A stretch of DNA of 64,000 nt. It comes from Corallococcus sp. EGB. Lineage in GTDB: Bacteria > Myxococcota > Myxococcia > Myxococcales > Myxococcaceae. Under the pieces are notes generated by a model. That model was not told the DNA's origin, made no database searches, and was given only the letters and a program-made list of their open reading frames with translations. Made by a program: the position numbers and the translations under genes. Positions within the stretch are counted from its first letter, which is position 1; each line of letters opens with the position of its first letter. The stretch lies in the NCBI RefSeq assembly GCF_019968905.1, contig NZ_CP079946.1, forward strand, positions 5,146,001 to 5,210,000. The letters are read 5' to 3'. Shown one piece after another: positions 42,691 through 51,392 of this stretch.

Positions 42691-44223
42691 ATGCGACGCC
42701 GTGGGAAACTAATCCCAGTGTCCGCCGCCTTCCGTCGCCGCCTCGTCCAGAGCTTCGCTTCCCTCGCCACCGGCGTCCCCCTCTTCCGCCCTGGCGCCTC
42801 GCTGCCCGGCTCGTCCGCGCCCCTGCTGGGGGCCCCTCCGCCGCCGGACGGCAAAGGCGGCCCGCCGCTGCACCGGCGCCTGCGCGCGTCCCTGAAGATC
42901 TCCGTGGTGGAGGGGATGTTCGCGGAGGTGTTCACCGCGTGCGCAGGGCCGACGGTGCTCACGGCGTGGGCCATCGCGCTGAAGCTGGGGCCCTTCCTGG
43001 TGGGCGTGATGACGGCGCTGCCGTTCTTCGCGCAGTTCGTGCAGTTCCCCGCCGCGTGGCTCACGCTCGGCTTCGGTCACCGGCGGGTGGCGCTGACGGC
43101 GGTGTGCCTTTCGCGGCTCGCGCTGCTGCCCATGGCGCTCCTGCCGTGGCTGGGGCTGTCGCTCAAGGGCCAGCAGCACCTGCTGCTCGCCGTGGCGGGG
43201 GCGTCCGCGGTGCTGGCGGTGGTGGGCAACAACGCGTGGGTGGCGTGGATGGGAGAGCTCGTCCCCAGCGCCGTGCGCGGGCGCTTCTTCGGCAAGCGCA
43301 CCGCGCTCACCACGCTCATGGGCACCGCCGCGTCGCTCACCGCGGGCCTGGTGATGGACCGGCTGAAGGGGTTTGAAGGGGTGGGCCTGGCGCTCCCCAC
43401 GCTGGCGCTCGCCGCGTGCGTCATGGGCGTCGTCACCACGCTGATGATGGCGGCGCAGCATGATCCGGCGCCTCCGGGCAGCGCGCCGAAGCTGGAGCTC
43501 AAGGCGGCGCTCCTGCCCTGGAAGGACGACGGCGCCCCGCGGGTGCTGCTGTACCAGGTGGCGTGGAACGCGGCGGTGGGCGTGTCCGCGCCCTTCTTCG
43601 CGCTGCACAGCATCCAGAACCTCAAGATGACCTTCGTCATCATGGCCCTGCACGCGGCGGCGGTGGCGGGCGTGCGCGTCCTGACGGCGCCCCTGTGGGG
43701 CCGCGCCATCGACCGGCTGGGCGCGCAGCCCGTGCTGATGCTGTGCTCGCTGGGCATCAGCACCATCCCCATGCTGTGGCTGCTGCCCTCGGCGGGGACG
43801 CTCTGGCCGCTCCTGTTCGACGTGTTGCTGGCGGGCTCGCTGTGGAGCGGCCACGGCCTGGCCATCTTCGCGCTGCCCCTCACGGTGGCGCCGCGCAAGG
43901 GGCGGCCCTTCTACCTGGCGGCCTTCGCCACCGCGGGCGGGCTGGCCTACTCCGCGGCGGCGGCCCTGGGCGGGGCGCTGGCGGCGGCGGTCCCCCAGCA
44001 GTTCATGCTGGGCGGCCACCTCTGGGTGAACCTGCACGTGCTCTTCGTCGTGTCGTCGGTGGCCCGGCTGGGGGCCGCCTTCCTCGCGGCCCGGGTGAAC
44101 GAACCCGGAGCCGCCACCACGCGCACCGTGGCCCAGGTGGTGGAGCGCTTCCTGCTCCGCCCCCGCCCGGCTACAGCCGGTAGTCGCGCACCATCTCCGC
44201 CACGCGCTCCGACAGGAGCTTGA
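42691..44223 (+). CDS. major facilitator superfamily transporter
   Basis: Protein of 510 residues with about 10-12 predicted membrane helices, such as VLTAWAIALKLGPFLVGVMT, LLAVAGASAVLAVVGNN and VMLCSLGIS-like segments. The cytoplasmic loop VRGRFFGKRTALTTLMGTAA resembles the conserved MFS loop motif. The first 70 residues are a Pro/Gly/Arg-rich cytoplasmic leader. Substrate is unknown. AGAGGG lies just before ATG 42691. The 3' end overlaps the convergent chemoreceptor gene by 53 bp. Confidence 0.87.
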   Translation: MRRRGKLIPVSAAFRRRLVQSFASLATGVPLFRPGASLPGSSAPLLGAPPPPDGKGGPPLHRRLRASLKISVVEGMFAEVFTACAGPTVLTAWAIALKLGPFLVGVMTALPFFAQFVQFPAAWLTLGFGHRRVALTAVCLSRLALLPMALLPWLGLSLKGQQHLLLAVAGASAVLAVVGNNAWVAWMGELVPSAVRGRFFGKRTALTTLMGTAASLTAGLVMDRLKGFEGVGLALPTLALAACVMGVVTTLMMAAQHDPAPPGSAPKLELKAALLPWKDDGAPRVLLYQVAWNAAVGVSAPFFALHSIQNLKMTFVIMALHAAAVAGVRVLTAPLWGRAIDRLGAQPVLMLCSLGISTIPMLWLLPSAGTLWPLLFDVLLAGSLWSGHGLAIFALPLTVAPRKGRPFYLAAFATAGGLAYSAAAALGGALAAAVPQQFMLGGHLWVNLHVLFVVSSVARLGAAFLAARVNEPGAATTRTVAQVVERFLLRPRPATAGSRAPSPPRAPTGA

Positions 44224-45703
44224 GCGACACGGCGGACTCGCTGGTGGTGGAGATGCGCTTCACCGTGTCGCCCATCACCGTGTTGAGCTCGTTCACGGCG
44301 GTGAAGATCTGCTCGATGCCGGTGGCCTGCTGGTTCACCGTCTGCGAAATCTGACGCGCGGACACCACGCTGTCGCGCACGATGGCGGACAGCTGGCGCA
44401 GCGTGTCCCCGGACGTGCGCACCTGGGCCAGGCCCGCCTCCATGCGCTGCGTGCCCGCGGCCGTGATCTCCACCGTGGCGAAGATGGCGGTGCTGATGTC
44501 CGCCAGGATGCTGCGCACCTGGTTCGTCGCGCGGATGGACTGGTCCGCCAGGCCGCGGATCTCCCGGGCCACCACCGCGAAGCCCTTGCCGTGCTCGCCG
44601 GAGCGCGCCGCCTCGATGGCCGCGTTCACCGCCAGGAGGTGGGACTGGTCCGCCAGGTCCTTCACCGTCTCCGTGATGCCGGAGATCTGCTCGGTGCGCT
44701 CGCCCAGGGCCATGATGCGCTCGGCGATCTGCTCCACCTGGGCGCGCAGCGCCACCATGCCCTCGATGCTGTCGGTGATGGCGATCTCGCCCGTCTTGCC
44801 CAGCACCTCCGCGCGCTCCGCCACGTCGATGACCGTCTCCGCCGCGCGCGACGCCACCACGGACGTCTGGCGGATCTCCTGCGCCGTCACCTGCGTCTCC
44901 TGGAGCGCGGCCGCGTGGCGGGACACCATCTCGTTCTGCCGGCCCGCGGAGTCGTTCAGGTGGTCCACCGACCCGCGCAGCAGGTCCGACGACTCCTGCA
45001 GCTGCTGCAGCAGGTCCTTCACCTTGGACACCATCATGGAGAAGGCCTTCGCCAGCTGGCCCACCTCGTCCGTGCCCCCCACGCGCACCGTCTCGCGCAG
45101 GTCGCCGTGCTCCGCGATGCGCTGGGCCACCTCCGTCAGCTGCACCAGGGGCGCCGCGACCCGGCGCGCCAGCAGGATGCCCACCACCACGAACAGCGCG
45201 AGCGCCAGCACGAGGACCACGCTCACCCCGGTGGTGATGGCCGTCACCTGCGCGCGCGCCGCCGTGCGGTTGAAGCCCACGTGCACGCTGCCCGCCCCGC
45301 TCGCGAAGCGCGCGCTCACGTCCAGCAGCTCCGCGTCCCGCACGTAGAACGTCGCCTCCCCCTGCGCGCGGCCCAGCCGGTCCCTCAGCTCACGCATCTC
45401 GGTGGCGTAGTCGCCCGCCACCGCGCGCAGCTGCCCGGTCCCGTCGAAGACGGCGATATACGCCACCTGGTGGTGGCGCACCGCCTGATCCAAGACGTTC
45501 TGGAGCGCCTCCGTCTGGCCGCCCGGCATCGCCGCGGGCAGCGTGGCCGCCAGCGCCGCGGGCAGCGCGCCTCCCACGTCCCGGCCCTGCGCCTCGAAGG
45601 CGGAGCTGACCCGGGGGATGAGGTAGCCGAAGAAGAGGACGATGAAGAACAGCGCCACCAGCAGCGGCGCGAGCGTGAGCTTCTGGGACAGGGAGAGTCG
45701 CAT
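44171..45703 (-). CDS. methyl-accepting chemotaxis protein
   Basis: Protein of 510 residues from ATG 45703. A helix (LTLAPLLVALFFIVLFFGYL) and a second (TGVSVVLVLALALFVVVGILLARR) bracket a periplasmic sensor of about 130 residues. A HAMP domain follows (LVQLTEVAQRIAEHGDLRET). The long coiled-coil signalling domain has the hairpin tip DQSHLLAVNAAIEAARSGEH, GKGFAVVAREIRGLADQS, which binds CheA and CheW. The receptor should control motility or another Che-like pathway. The frame is open upstream to 45859 with a CPQCG pair, but the start at the first membrane helix is more natural. No che genes are adjacent. Confidence 0.93.
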   Translation of the reverse strand: MRLSLSQKLTLAPLLVALFFIVLFFGYLIPRVSSAFEAQGRDVGGALPAALAATLPAAMPGGQTEALQNVLDQAVRHHQVAYIAVFDGTGQLRAVAGDYATEMRELRDRLGRAQGEATFYVRDAELLDVSARFASGAGSVHVGFNRTAARAQVTAITTGVSVVLVLALALFVVVGILLARRVAAPLVQLTEVAQRIAEHGDLRETVRVGGTDEVGQLAKAFSMMVSKVKDLLQQLQESSDLLRGSVDHLNDSAGRQNEMVSRHAAALQETQVTAQEIRQTSVVASRAAETVIDVAERAEVLGKTGEIAITDSIEGMVALRAQVEQIAERIMALGERTEQISGITETVKDLADQSHLLAVNAAIEAARSGEHGKGFAVVAREIRGLADQSIRATNQVRSILADISTAIFATVEITAAGTQRMEAGLAQVRTSGDTLRQLSAIVRDSVVSARQISQTVNQQATGIEQIFTAVNELNTVMGDTVKRISTTSESAVSLKLLSERVAEMVRDYRL

Positions 45704-45888
45704 CCGGGAGCGGCGCCAAATCCAGAGGAAGTCTGGGAAACGAAGCCCCCCTGGACCATCCAGCGAGGTGCCGCATTGTGGACATTCCAGAGGAGCCTGC
45801 GCAATGGCTCCGCGCATCCTTCCCGCTCGAAAGTCAGACACCGCGCCCTGGGTAGCCACGACCCCGGGGCGCGGACGTCATCCCGGCC

Positions 45889-47073
45889 TCAGCCGGCCTT
45901 GCGGTTGGAGGGCGCGCTCTCGTCCCACTTCTCCATCAGGGTGTTGGACGGGAGCGTCTCGTCCAGCAGCTTGCGCGCGGCCTCGGCGCCGGTGACGGGC
46001 AGGCCCTTGCGGTCGATGAGGCCCAGCTGCACCAGCACGGAGGCCTGATCCCAATAGATGTGCTCGTGGTAGAGCTTGTCACCGCGGAAGTTCACCACCG
46101 CCACGAAGGCCGCCTCCACGTACTTCCCGGTGGGCGGGATGCCCGGGAGCATCCAGTCCATCTCGATGTCGTGGGTGAAGCTGAAGATGAACTCGTCCAC
46201 CACGCGGTCGGCGCCCACGGTGCGCGACAGCAGGGTCATCTTCGTGTCCTTGGGGTTCGCGTGGACGAAGTGGTTCGCGTAGAAGCGGTGCAGGTACTCC
46301 GCGCCCACGCCGCCCGTCATCACCGGCACGCTGTTGACGTACGGGTGCGACACCATGGTCTTCATGGTCGCGTCCGCGTCCCGCGCGGCGAACTCCAGCT
46401 CCGTGTGCTTGTCCCACAGCGCGGCCAGGTCGTAGCGAGGCCCCATCACCCGCTTGAGCAGCGCGAGCGTGCGCGTGTGCGCCGTCATCTGCGACGGCCG
46501 GTGCCAGGCCGGTGAGCCCTCGCGGAAGAAGCCGTGGCGCACGCCCTGGTACAAGTACAGCTCCACGTCCGCGTTGACGTGCTGCCTCACCCGCGCCACC
46601 GCGGACGGGGGCACGAAGCCGTCCCACTCCGCGTAGTGCAGCACCATGGGGGACGCGCCCTCACCCGCCTGCGCGAGCACGTCCTCCATGCCCGGCGCGC
46701 AGTAGGTCACCGCGCAGTCCACGTGCGCGTGCGCCGCCAGCTGCGCGGCCAGCGTCCCGCCCAGCCCGTAGCCCAGCGCGCCCACCTGCTTCCTGCCCCG
46801 GAGCCCCATCACCTCTGGAAGCGCGCGCATCCACGCGACCACCGGCTTCAGGTCCACCTCCTCCGGATCTCCCCTGGAGGCGAGGTCCGGCACCACGACC
46901 ACGTAGCCCTCTTCACTGAAGCGCTCGGCCATCAGCTTCAGGTGGGCGTTTCCCTCGAACGCCTCCACCATCAAAAGCAGCAGGCCGGGACCCGTCCCGG
47001 AGGCGGGGCGTCGCACCCACGCACGCATCGGGTCGCTTCCATCCACGGGAATCCACGTCGAGTTGTCGTTCAT
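45889..47073 (-). CDS. dienelactone-hydrolase-like domain fused to a SnoaL-like domain
   Basis: Protein of 394 residues. Residues 1-235 have the dienelactone hydrolase fold (GLLLLMVEAFEGNAHLKLMA, GYVVVVPDLASRGDPEEVD, HYAEWDGFVPPSAV, YLYQGVRHGFF). At the nucleophile elbow, where the family has GxCxGG, the sequence is GYGLGG (Gly103), so the Cys is missing while the Asp and His are kept. Residues about 250-380 form a SnoaL-like domain (ALWDKHTELEFAARDADATM, YANHFVHANPKDTKMT, WDQASVLVQLGLID). The fusion may be a binding protein, or an enzyme whose active site is in the SnoaL half. It is transcribed alone. Confidence 0.8.
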   Translation of the reverse strand: MNDNSTWIPVDGSDPMRAWVRRPASGTGPGLLLLMVEAFEGNAHLKLMAERFSEEGYVVVVPDLASRGDPEEVDLKPVVAWMRALPEVMGLRGRKQVGALGYGLGGTLAAQLAAHAHVDCAVTYCAPGMEDVLAQAGEGASPMVLHYAEWDGFVPPSAVARVRQHVNADVELYLYQGVRHGFFREGSPAWHRPSQMTAHTRTLALLKRVMGPRYDLAALWDKHTELEFAARDADATMKTMVSHPYVNSVPVMTGGVGAEYLHRFYANHFVHANPKDTKMTLLSRTVGADRVVDEFIFSFTHDIEMDWMLPGIPPTGKYVEAAFVAVVNFRGDKLYHEHIYWDQASVLVQLGLIDRKGLPVTGAEAARKLLDETLPSNTLMEKWDESAPSNRKAG

Positions 47074-47154
47074 TTGTCGCGCACCCTCCCCAAAGCGGAC
47101 ACTATTTGCGTCCGGACGGATCGCCTCCCGGACGTCTGGCATTGTAGCAAACCC

Positions 47155-47194
47155 TCCACATCTCCGCCTCATGTATTGAGAGGTTTGATGTGGA
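47155..47194. repeat. 8-bp inverted repeat upstream of the hydrolase-SnoaL gene
   Basis: TCCACATC (47155-47162) and GATGTGGA (47187-47194) are perfect complements 24 bases apart, within an AT-rich spot. It lies about 80 bases before the start of the 45889-47073 gene. It may be an operator. Confidence 0.35.
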
Positions 47195-47273
47195 TGGATT
47201 GTTGTATGGCTTTTATCTGGACTTATCAGCCAGCACTGCAATGCCTCGCCCGTGACGCGACGTTCACTCTGTT

Positions 47274-48557
47274 TCAGGCCGTCAGGGGCGCGGCGACGCC
47301 CGCACACGAGGAGTCCGCGCGCGTATCGGCCAAAGCCTGACGCGGAAGGCAGATGGAGAAGATCGTACCAACGTCCGGGGTCGATTCCACCCGGAGGGTC
47401 CCGCCGTGCGCCTCCACGATGCTGCGCGCGATGTAGAGCCCCAGGCCCAGGCTCTCGCGCTGGCCCGGGCCATTGCCGCGTCGGAAGGGCTCGAAGAGCG
47501 TGGGCAACAGGTGCGCGGGGATGGGGGCCCCGGCGTTCTGGACCTCCAGGTGGACGGTGTCCGCGCCCTGCTCATAGGTGCGCAGGCGCACGGGGGCATC
47601 GAGCGGGCTGTACTTGAGCGCGTTGTCCAGGAGGTTGGCCACCACCTGCGCCAGCCGGTCCAGGTCCCACACTCCCGGCAGGGTGTCCCGGGCGAAGTCG
47701 CAGAGGATGGAGCGCTCCGGGCGCGCCGCGCGCAGCTCGTCCACCAGCTTGCGGCACAGCTCATTGAGGTCGCCCGCGCCCGGCACCACCGGGATGCCTC
47801 CGCCCACGCGCGCGCGGGTGAAGTCCAGCAGCTGGTCCACGATGCGCTGGATGCGCTCGCCGCCCCGGGCCACGCGCTCGAAGGCCTTGCGCTGGCCCTC
47901 CGGAAGCGCCTCGCGCGACAGCTGGGCGTTGGCGGTGGTGAGGATGGCCGCGAGCGGCGTGCGGATGTCGTGCCCCACGATTCCCACCAGCTGCTGCTCG
48001 AGCTCCGTCGCGCGCTGCAGCTCCTCCTCCACGCGCCGGCGCTCCGCCAGCTCCAGCGCCTGCTCCCGCAGCTTCTCTCCGCGCAGGTACAGCTCCACGA
48101 ACACCGACACCTTGGCGCGCAGGATGTCCGGGTCCACCGGCTTGAGCAGGTAGTCCACCGCGCCGTATTCGTAGCCCCGCGTGACGTAGGCCGCCTCGCG
48201 GCTGAGCGCGGTGATGAAGAGGATGGGCAGGTGCTTCGTGCGCTCGCGGGTGCGCACCAGGCGCGCCGTCTCCAGCCCGTCCAGCCCCGGCATCTGCACG
48301 TCCATCAGCACGCACGCGTACTCGTCCAGCAGCAGCGCCTTCAGCGCCTCGTCACCCGAGCGCACCGACACCAGCTGCTGGCCGAGCGGCTCCAGGATGG
48401 CCTCCAGCGCGAGCAGGTTCGACGGCGTGTCATCCACCAGCAGGATGCGCGCGCGGAGTGCGCCTGGTGAATCCACACCGGGGCGGCGGCGAGACAGCTC
48501 GGAGACGGTGGTCAGTGCGGGCGTCCTGGGAACGGAGGGCTTCAAGGGTGCGTTCAC
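47274..48557 (-). CDS. response regulator-histidine kinase hybrid
   Basis: Protein of 427 residues from a GTG at 48557; a GTG at 48476 is also possible and no ribosome site decides. An N-terminal receiver (ILLVDDTPSNLLALEAIL, Asp86 in CVLMDVQMPG, Lys139 in DYLLKPVDP) precedes a short coiled coil. A histidine kinase follows, with His196 in VGHDIRTPLAAI, NLLDNALKYS, VQNAGAPIP, and GLGLYIARSIVEAHGG. The receiver-first layout, with no membrane part, suggests that another kinase feeds it and that it then passes a phosphate on. It stands alone, divergent from the ornithine-cyclodeaminase-like gene. Confidence 0.88.
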   Translation of the reverse strand: MNAPLKPSVPRTPALTTVSELSRRRPGVDSPGALRARILLVDDTPSNLLALEAILEPLGQQLVSVRSGDEALKALLLDEYACVLMDVQMPGLDGLETARLVRTRERTKHLPILFITALSREAAYVTRGYEYGAVDYLLKPVDPDILRAKVSVFVELYLRGEKLREQALELAERRRVEEELQRATELEQQLVGIVGHDIRTPLAAILTTANAQLSREALPEGQRKAFERVARGGERIQRIVDQLLDFTRARVGGGIPVVPGAGDLNELCRKLVDELRAARPERSILCDFARDTLPGVWDLDRLAQVVANLLDNALKYSPLDAPVRLRTYEQGADTVHLEVQNAGAPIPAHLLPTLFEPFRRGNGPGQRESLGLGLYIARSIVEAHGGTLRVESTPDVGTIFSICLPRQALADTRADSSCAGVAAPLTA

Positions 48558-48695
48558 TCGGGCGTTGAGGTGGAGCGGCTCGGCGGGCGGACAGGAGGCC
48601 GGGACCACCTGAATCCGCCGGAGTCGAGCGCCCGGTTCCAACACGGTCCTCTTGCCACCTTGTTCCCTGCACCTGCATTCAAAAGCCACAGCGAG

Positions 48696-48738
48696 ACAGG
48701 AATTCGTAATCAAAACTGACCCGTTGCAATTCCTGTCA
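48696..48738. promoter_or_regulatory. 10-bp inverted repeat in a divergent promoter region
   Basis: GACAGGAATT (48696-48705) and AATTCCTGTC (48729-48738) are exact complements separated by 23 bp. They lie between the divergent starts at 48557 and 48759, ending 20 bases before the latter. Two half-sites on nearly the same DNA face would suit a dimeric regulator. Confidence 0.45.
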
Positions 48739-48758
48739 GGGGCGTAGACTCCGCGTGC

Positions 48759-49862
48759 ATGACGCACTCGCATTCCAGCACCCTCCTGCTTGGTCCCTCT
48801 GACTTGCGCGCGCTCGTGGAGGGCGTGGGTCTGCACGTGCTGATGGACGAGCTCATCCACGCACTCACCGTGGCGCTGCGGGAGCTCGACGAATCCGTCC
48901 TCCAGGTGCCCAAGCGGGAGGGCTTCCAGGTGGTGGGCCAGCCCCGGCCCTCCGGGACCCTCGGCTGGATGCCGGCCCTGCGGCGCGGGGACAGCCTGAC
49001 CATGCGGGTGTCCGCCTCCCTGCCCACCAACCGTGGGGAGGCGGGGCTGCCCACGCTGGTCGCGTCCCACAGCGTTCATGACGTGAAGACGGGGCACCTG
49101 GTGGCGGTGATGGATGGCGTGTTCGCCACGGCGCTGCGCACCGGCGCGGCGTCCGCGGTGGCCAGCCGCTACCTCGCGTCTCCCAACAGCCGGGTGCTGG
49201 GGCTGGTGGGCTGCGGCGCGCAGGCCGTCTCGCAGCTGCATGCGCTCAGCCGCGTGTTCCGGCTGGAGCAAGTGCTGGTGCACGACGTCGATCCGGACGC
49301 GGCGCGCTCCTTCGTGCGGCGCGTGGCGTTCCTGGGGCTGGACGTGCGCCCCACGCTGCTGCCGGACCTGGAGGCTCGCGCGGACATCCTCTGCACCGCG
49401 ACCACCGTGTCTCCGGGCGCCGGGCCCGTCATCTCCGGCCACGCGCTCCAGCCGCACGCGCACGTCAACGCGGTGGGCTCGGATCAGCCGGGCAAGGCGG
49501 AGCTGCCGCTGGCGCTCCTGCGGCGCAGCCTCGTCGTGCCGGACTTCCCCGCCCAGGCGCGCCTGGAGGGCGAGTGCCAGCAGCTCCATCCGGATCAGAT
49601 TGGCCCGGACCTGGCCACCGTGGTGCAGCAGCCGGAGGAGTTCGCGGGCTGGCGCGAGCGCAACACGGTGTTCGACTCCACCGGCCACGCGCTGGAGGAC
49701 CACGTGGTGACGCGCCTGCTCCTGGACCACGCGCGGAGCCTGGGCCTGGGCATGCGGGTGGAGCTGGAGTCGCTGGGGGGCGACCCGTTGGATCCGTACT
49801 CCCAGGTGCACGGCGAAGGGCCTGCACGCACCACGTCGCCGCGCCGCGCCGCGGGCACCTGA
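48759..49862 (+). CDS. ornithine cyclodeaminase / mu-crystallin family protein
   Basis: Protein of 367 residues. The family fold is shown by LGWMPALRRGDSLTMRVSAS, HSVHDVKTGHLVAVMDGVFA, TALRTGAASAVASRYLA and the Rossmann motif GLVGCGAQAVSQLHAL. HVNAVGSDQPGKAELPLALL follows. Members include ornithine cyclodeaminase, alanine dehydrogenase, ketimine reductase and opine-type synthases, all using NAD(P). The substrate cannot be decided by eye. The C-terminal tail is Pro/Arg-rich. It is transcribed alone. Confidence 0.88.
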   Translation: MTHSHSSTLLLGPSDLRALVEGVGLHVLMDELIHALTVALRELDESVLQVPKREGFQVVGQPRPSGTLGWMPALRRGDSLTMRVSASLPTNRGEAGLPTLVASHSVHDVKTGHLVAVMDGVFATALRTGAASAVASRYLASPNSRVLGLVGCGAQAVSQLHALSRVFRLEQVLVHDVDPDAARSFVRRVAFLGLDVRPTLLPDLEARADILCTATTVSPGAGPVISGHALQPHAHVNAVGSDQPGKAELPLALLRRSLVVPDFPAQARLEGECQQLHPDQIGPDLATVVQQPEEFAGWRERNTVFDSTGHALEDHVVTRLLLDHARSLGLGMRVELESLGGDPLDPYSQVHGEGPARTTSPRRAAGT

Positions 49863-50018
49863 CCGACCCGCCGCCGAACGCAGTGACGCCGCCCTGAGGC
49901 CCGGTCCTCATCCCGGCCATCAGGGCGCTTTCGTTGCAGTCGCGGCACACAACTTCCAGGACGCCCGGTCGATAATCGCGAAAGAGACATCTATCTACTA
50001 TTCCGGGAATTCTACACC

Positions 50019-50894
50019 ATGACCGTCCGCGCCCAGCCCTCCCGCGCCACCGCCACCGCCACTGCGAACATCGCCGCCACGGCTCCCCGCACCGCCGCAG
50101 CTTCCAAGCGCACGGCGGCCGCGTCCACGGCCCTCACGGCGCCGCCGGCGGGCCTGGGCAAGGGGGACTCCGGGGCGAAGGTGAAGCAGCTGCAGCAGGG
50201 GCTGGTGAAGCTCGGCTACATGACGCAGGCGCAGATGAACACGGGCGCCGGCAGCTTCGGGCCTCAGACCGAGACGGCGGTGAAGAAGTTCCAGACCGAC
50301 CACCAGGTGCCCGCCACCGGCTACTACGGGGATCAGACGGCGGCGGCGCTGAAGAAGGCGCTGACGAAGGTCTCCACGCCGACGACGCCCACGCAGCCGG
50401 GGAAGTTCACCAAGCCGGCGGTCATCAGCGCGCCTTCGCCCAACAGCGACTCGCGCGATGGCGCGGACATCGACACCATCGTGCTGCACCACACCGGCTC
50501 CAACAACGGCGCCGGGGACCTGGCGTGGATGCGCAACCCGGACAGCAAGGTGTCCGCGCACTACATGCTGGACCGCGACGGGAAGATCTACCAGCTCGTG
50601 GGTGACACCAAGCGCGCGTGGCACGCGGGCAAGTCGGAGCTGCACGGCGTGCCCACGGACGTGAACGCGCGCTCCATCGGCATCGAGATGGTCAACGACG
50701 GCAGCGGCAAGACGGCCTTCACGGAGGCGCAGTACAAGTCGCTGACGAAGCTCGTGGGCTACCTGAAGCAGGAGTACGACGTGCCCATGAAGAACATCCT
50801 CGGGCACAAGGACGTGGCCGTGCCCAAGGGCCGCAAGGACGACCCGGCGTCCAACTTCGACTGGGCCCGCCTGCGCAAGGGCATTGGCGGCTGA
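50019..50894 (+). CDS. N-acetylmuramoyl-L-alanine amidase with a peptidoglycan-binding domain
   Basis: Protein of 291 residues. After about 45 residues of Ala/Thr-rich low complexity, a PG_binding_1 domain (about 48-118; GDSGAKVKQLQQGLVKLGYM, FGPQTETAVKKFQ) is followed by an Amidase_2 domain (about 145-285). Predicted zinc ligands are His157 or His158 (IVLHHTGS), His263 (ILGHKDVA) and Asp275 (RKDDPASNFDW). It should cleave the bond between muramic acid and L-alanine. No signal peptide is present, which is notable for a wall enzyme. Phage endolysins look like this, but no phage genes surround it. Confidence 0.9.
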   Translation: MTVRAQPSRATATATANIAATAPRTAAASKRTAAASTALTAPPAGLGKGDSGAKVKQLQQGLVKLGYMTQAQMNTGAGSFGPQTETAVKKFQTDHQVPATGYYGDQTAAALKKALTKVSTPTTPTQPGKFTKPAVISAPSPNSDSRDGADIDTIVLHHTGSNNGAGDLAWMRNPDSKVSAHYMLDRDGKIYQLVGDTKRAWHAGKSELHGVPTDVNARSIGIEMVNDGSGKTAFTEAQYKSLTKLVGYLKQEYDVPMKNILGHKDVAVPKGRKDDPASNFDWARLRKGIGG

Positions 50895-50972
50895 GCAGCG
50901 CTCCCTGCGCCGCTCGCCCTCACTCCACACCGCGTGCAACCTTCATCCGGGGCGTGCTAGAAGACCGCCCCG

Positions 50973-51287
50973 GTGCTCCGACTCTGGCTCATCATCTGCC
51001 TGATGCTGCTCGCTCCCGTGGGGGGCGGCCTCGCGCACGCGTTCGCGCCGGCGCAGGCGGAGACGTGCCTCACGGGCTGCGCGGATGACGACGCGCAGGG
51101 CAAGTGCGCTCCCACCTGTGTGGACTGCGCGTGCTGCACCCATGTGAGGCCGCTGGCCGTCGCCACGCCGCTGCCGGGGCTCGGGGACTCCCCGTTCCGG
51201 GAGCCCCCCATCACACTCGAAGCCGCCGAGCCGTCGTCCGCCGAAGCGGATGACATCCTGCACGTCCCCAGATTCCCTCTCGCGTAA
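50973..51287 (+). CDS. small exported Cys-rich protein heading the metal-resistance island
   Basis: Protein of 104 residues from a GTG. A signal peptide (LIICLMLLAPVGGGLAHAFA) is followed by a cluster of eight Cys-class ligands: Cys32, 36, 45, 49, 52, 54, 55 and His57 (APTCVDCACCTH). The C-terminal half is Pro/Glu-rich. Its place directly before the outer-membrane factor of an RND metal exporter suggests a periplasmic metal chaperone or sensor, which is inference. Similar small genes are often found before czc genes in myxobacteria, as far as I recall. Confidence 0.75.
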   Translation: MLRLWLIICLMLLAPVGGGLAHAFAPAQAETCLTGCADDDAQGKCAPTCVDCACCTHVRPLAVATPLPGLGDSPFREPPITLEAAEPSSAEADDILHVPRFPLA

Positions 51288-51392
51288 GGCCCGCGTCGTC
51301 CGTCGTCCGCACGCGCCCCGCCACCGGTGTGCCCGGCTCTTGCCCGGGTGCGCTGGCGCGCGTGGCCCGCCTTTCCGAAGAGGTCTTCCACC

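Noticed and set aside
45704-45859. N-terminal extension of the chemoreceptor with a CPQCG pair
   Set aside because: A single CxxC cannot form a zinc site alone, and the first membrane helix lies directly after ATG 45703. The extension is probably untranslated.
48558-49811. Upstream extension of the receiver-kinase frame across the cyclodeaminase-family gene
   Set aside because: The extension is antisense to a gene with a clear Rossmann motif and has no domain of its own. The receiver domain begins naturally near 48450.
50895-50972. Possible ECF-type promoter before the metal island
   Set aside because: GCAACCTT and CGTGCTA are present, but spacing and sequence do not match a promoter form that I can defend. 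It remains the logical place to look.
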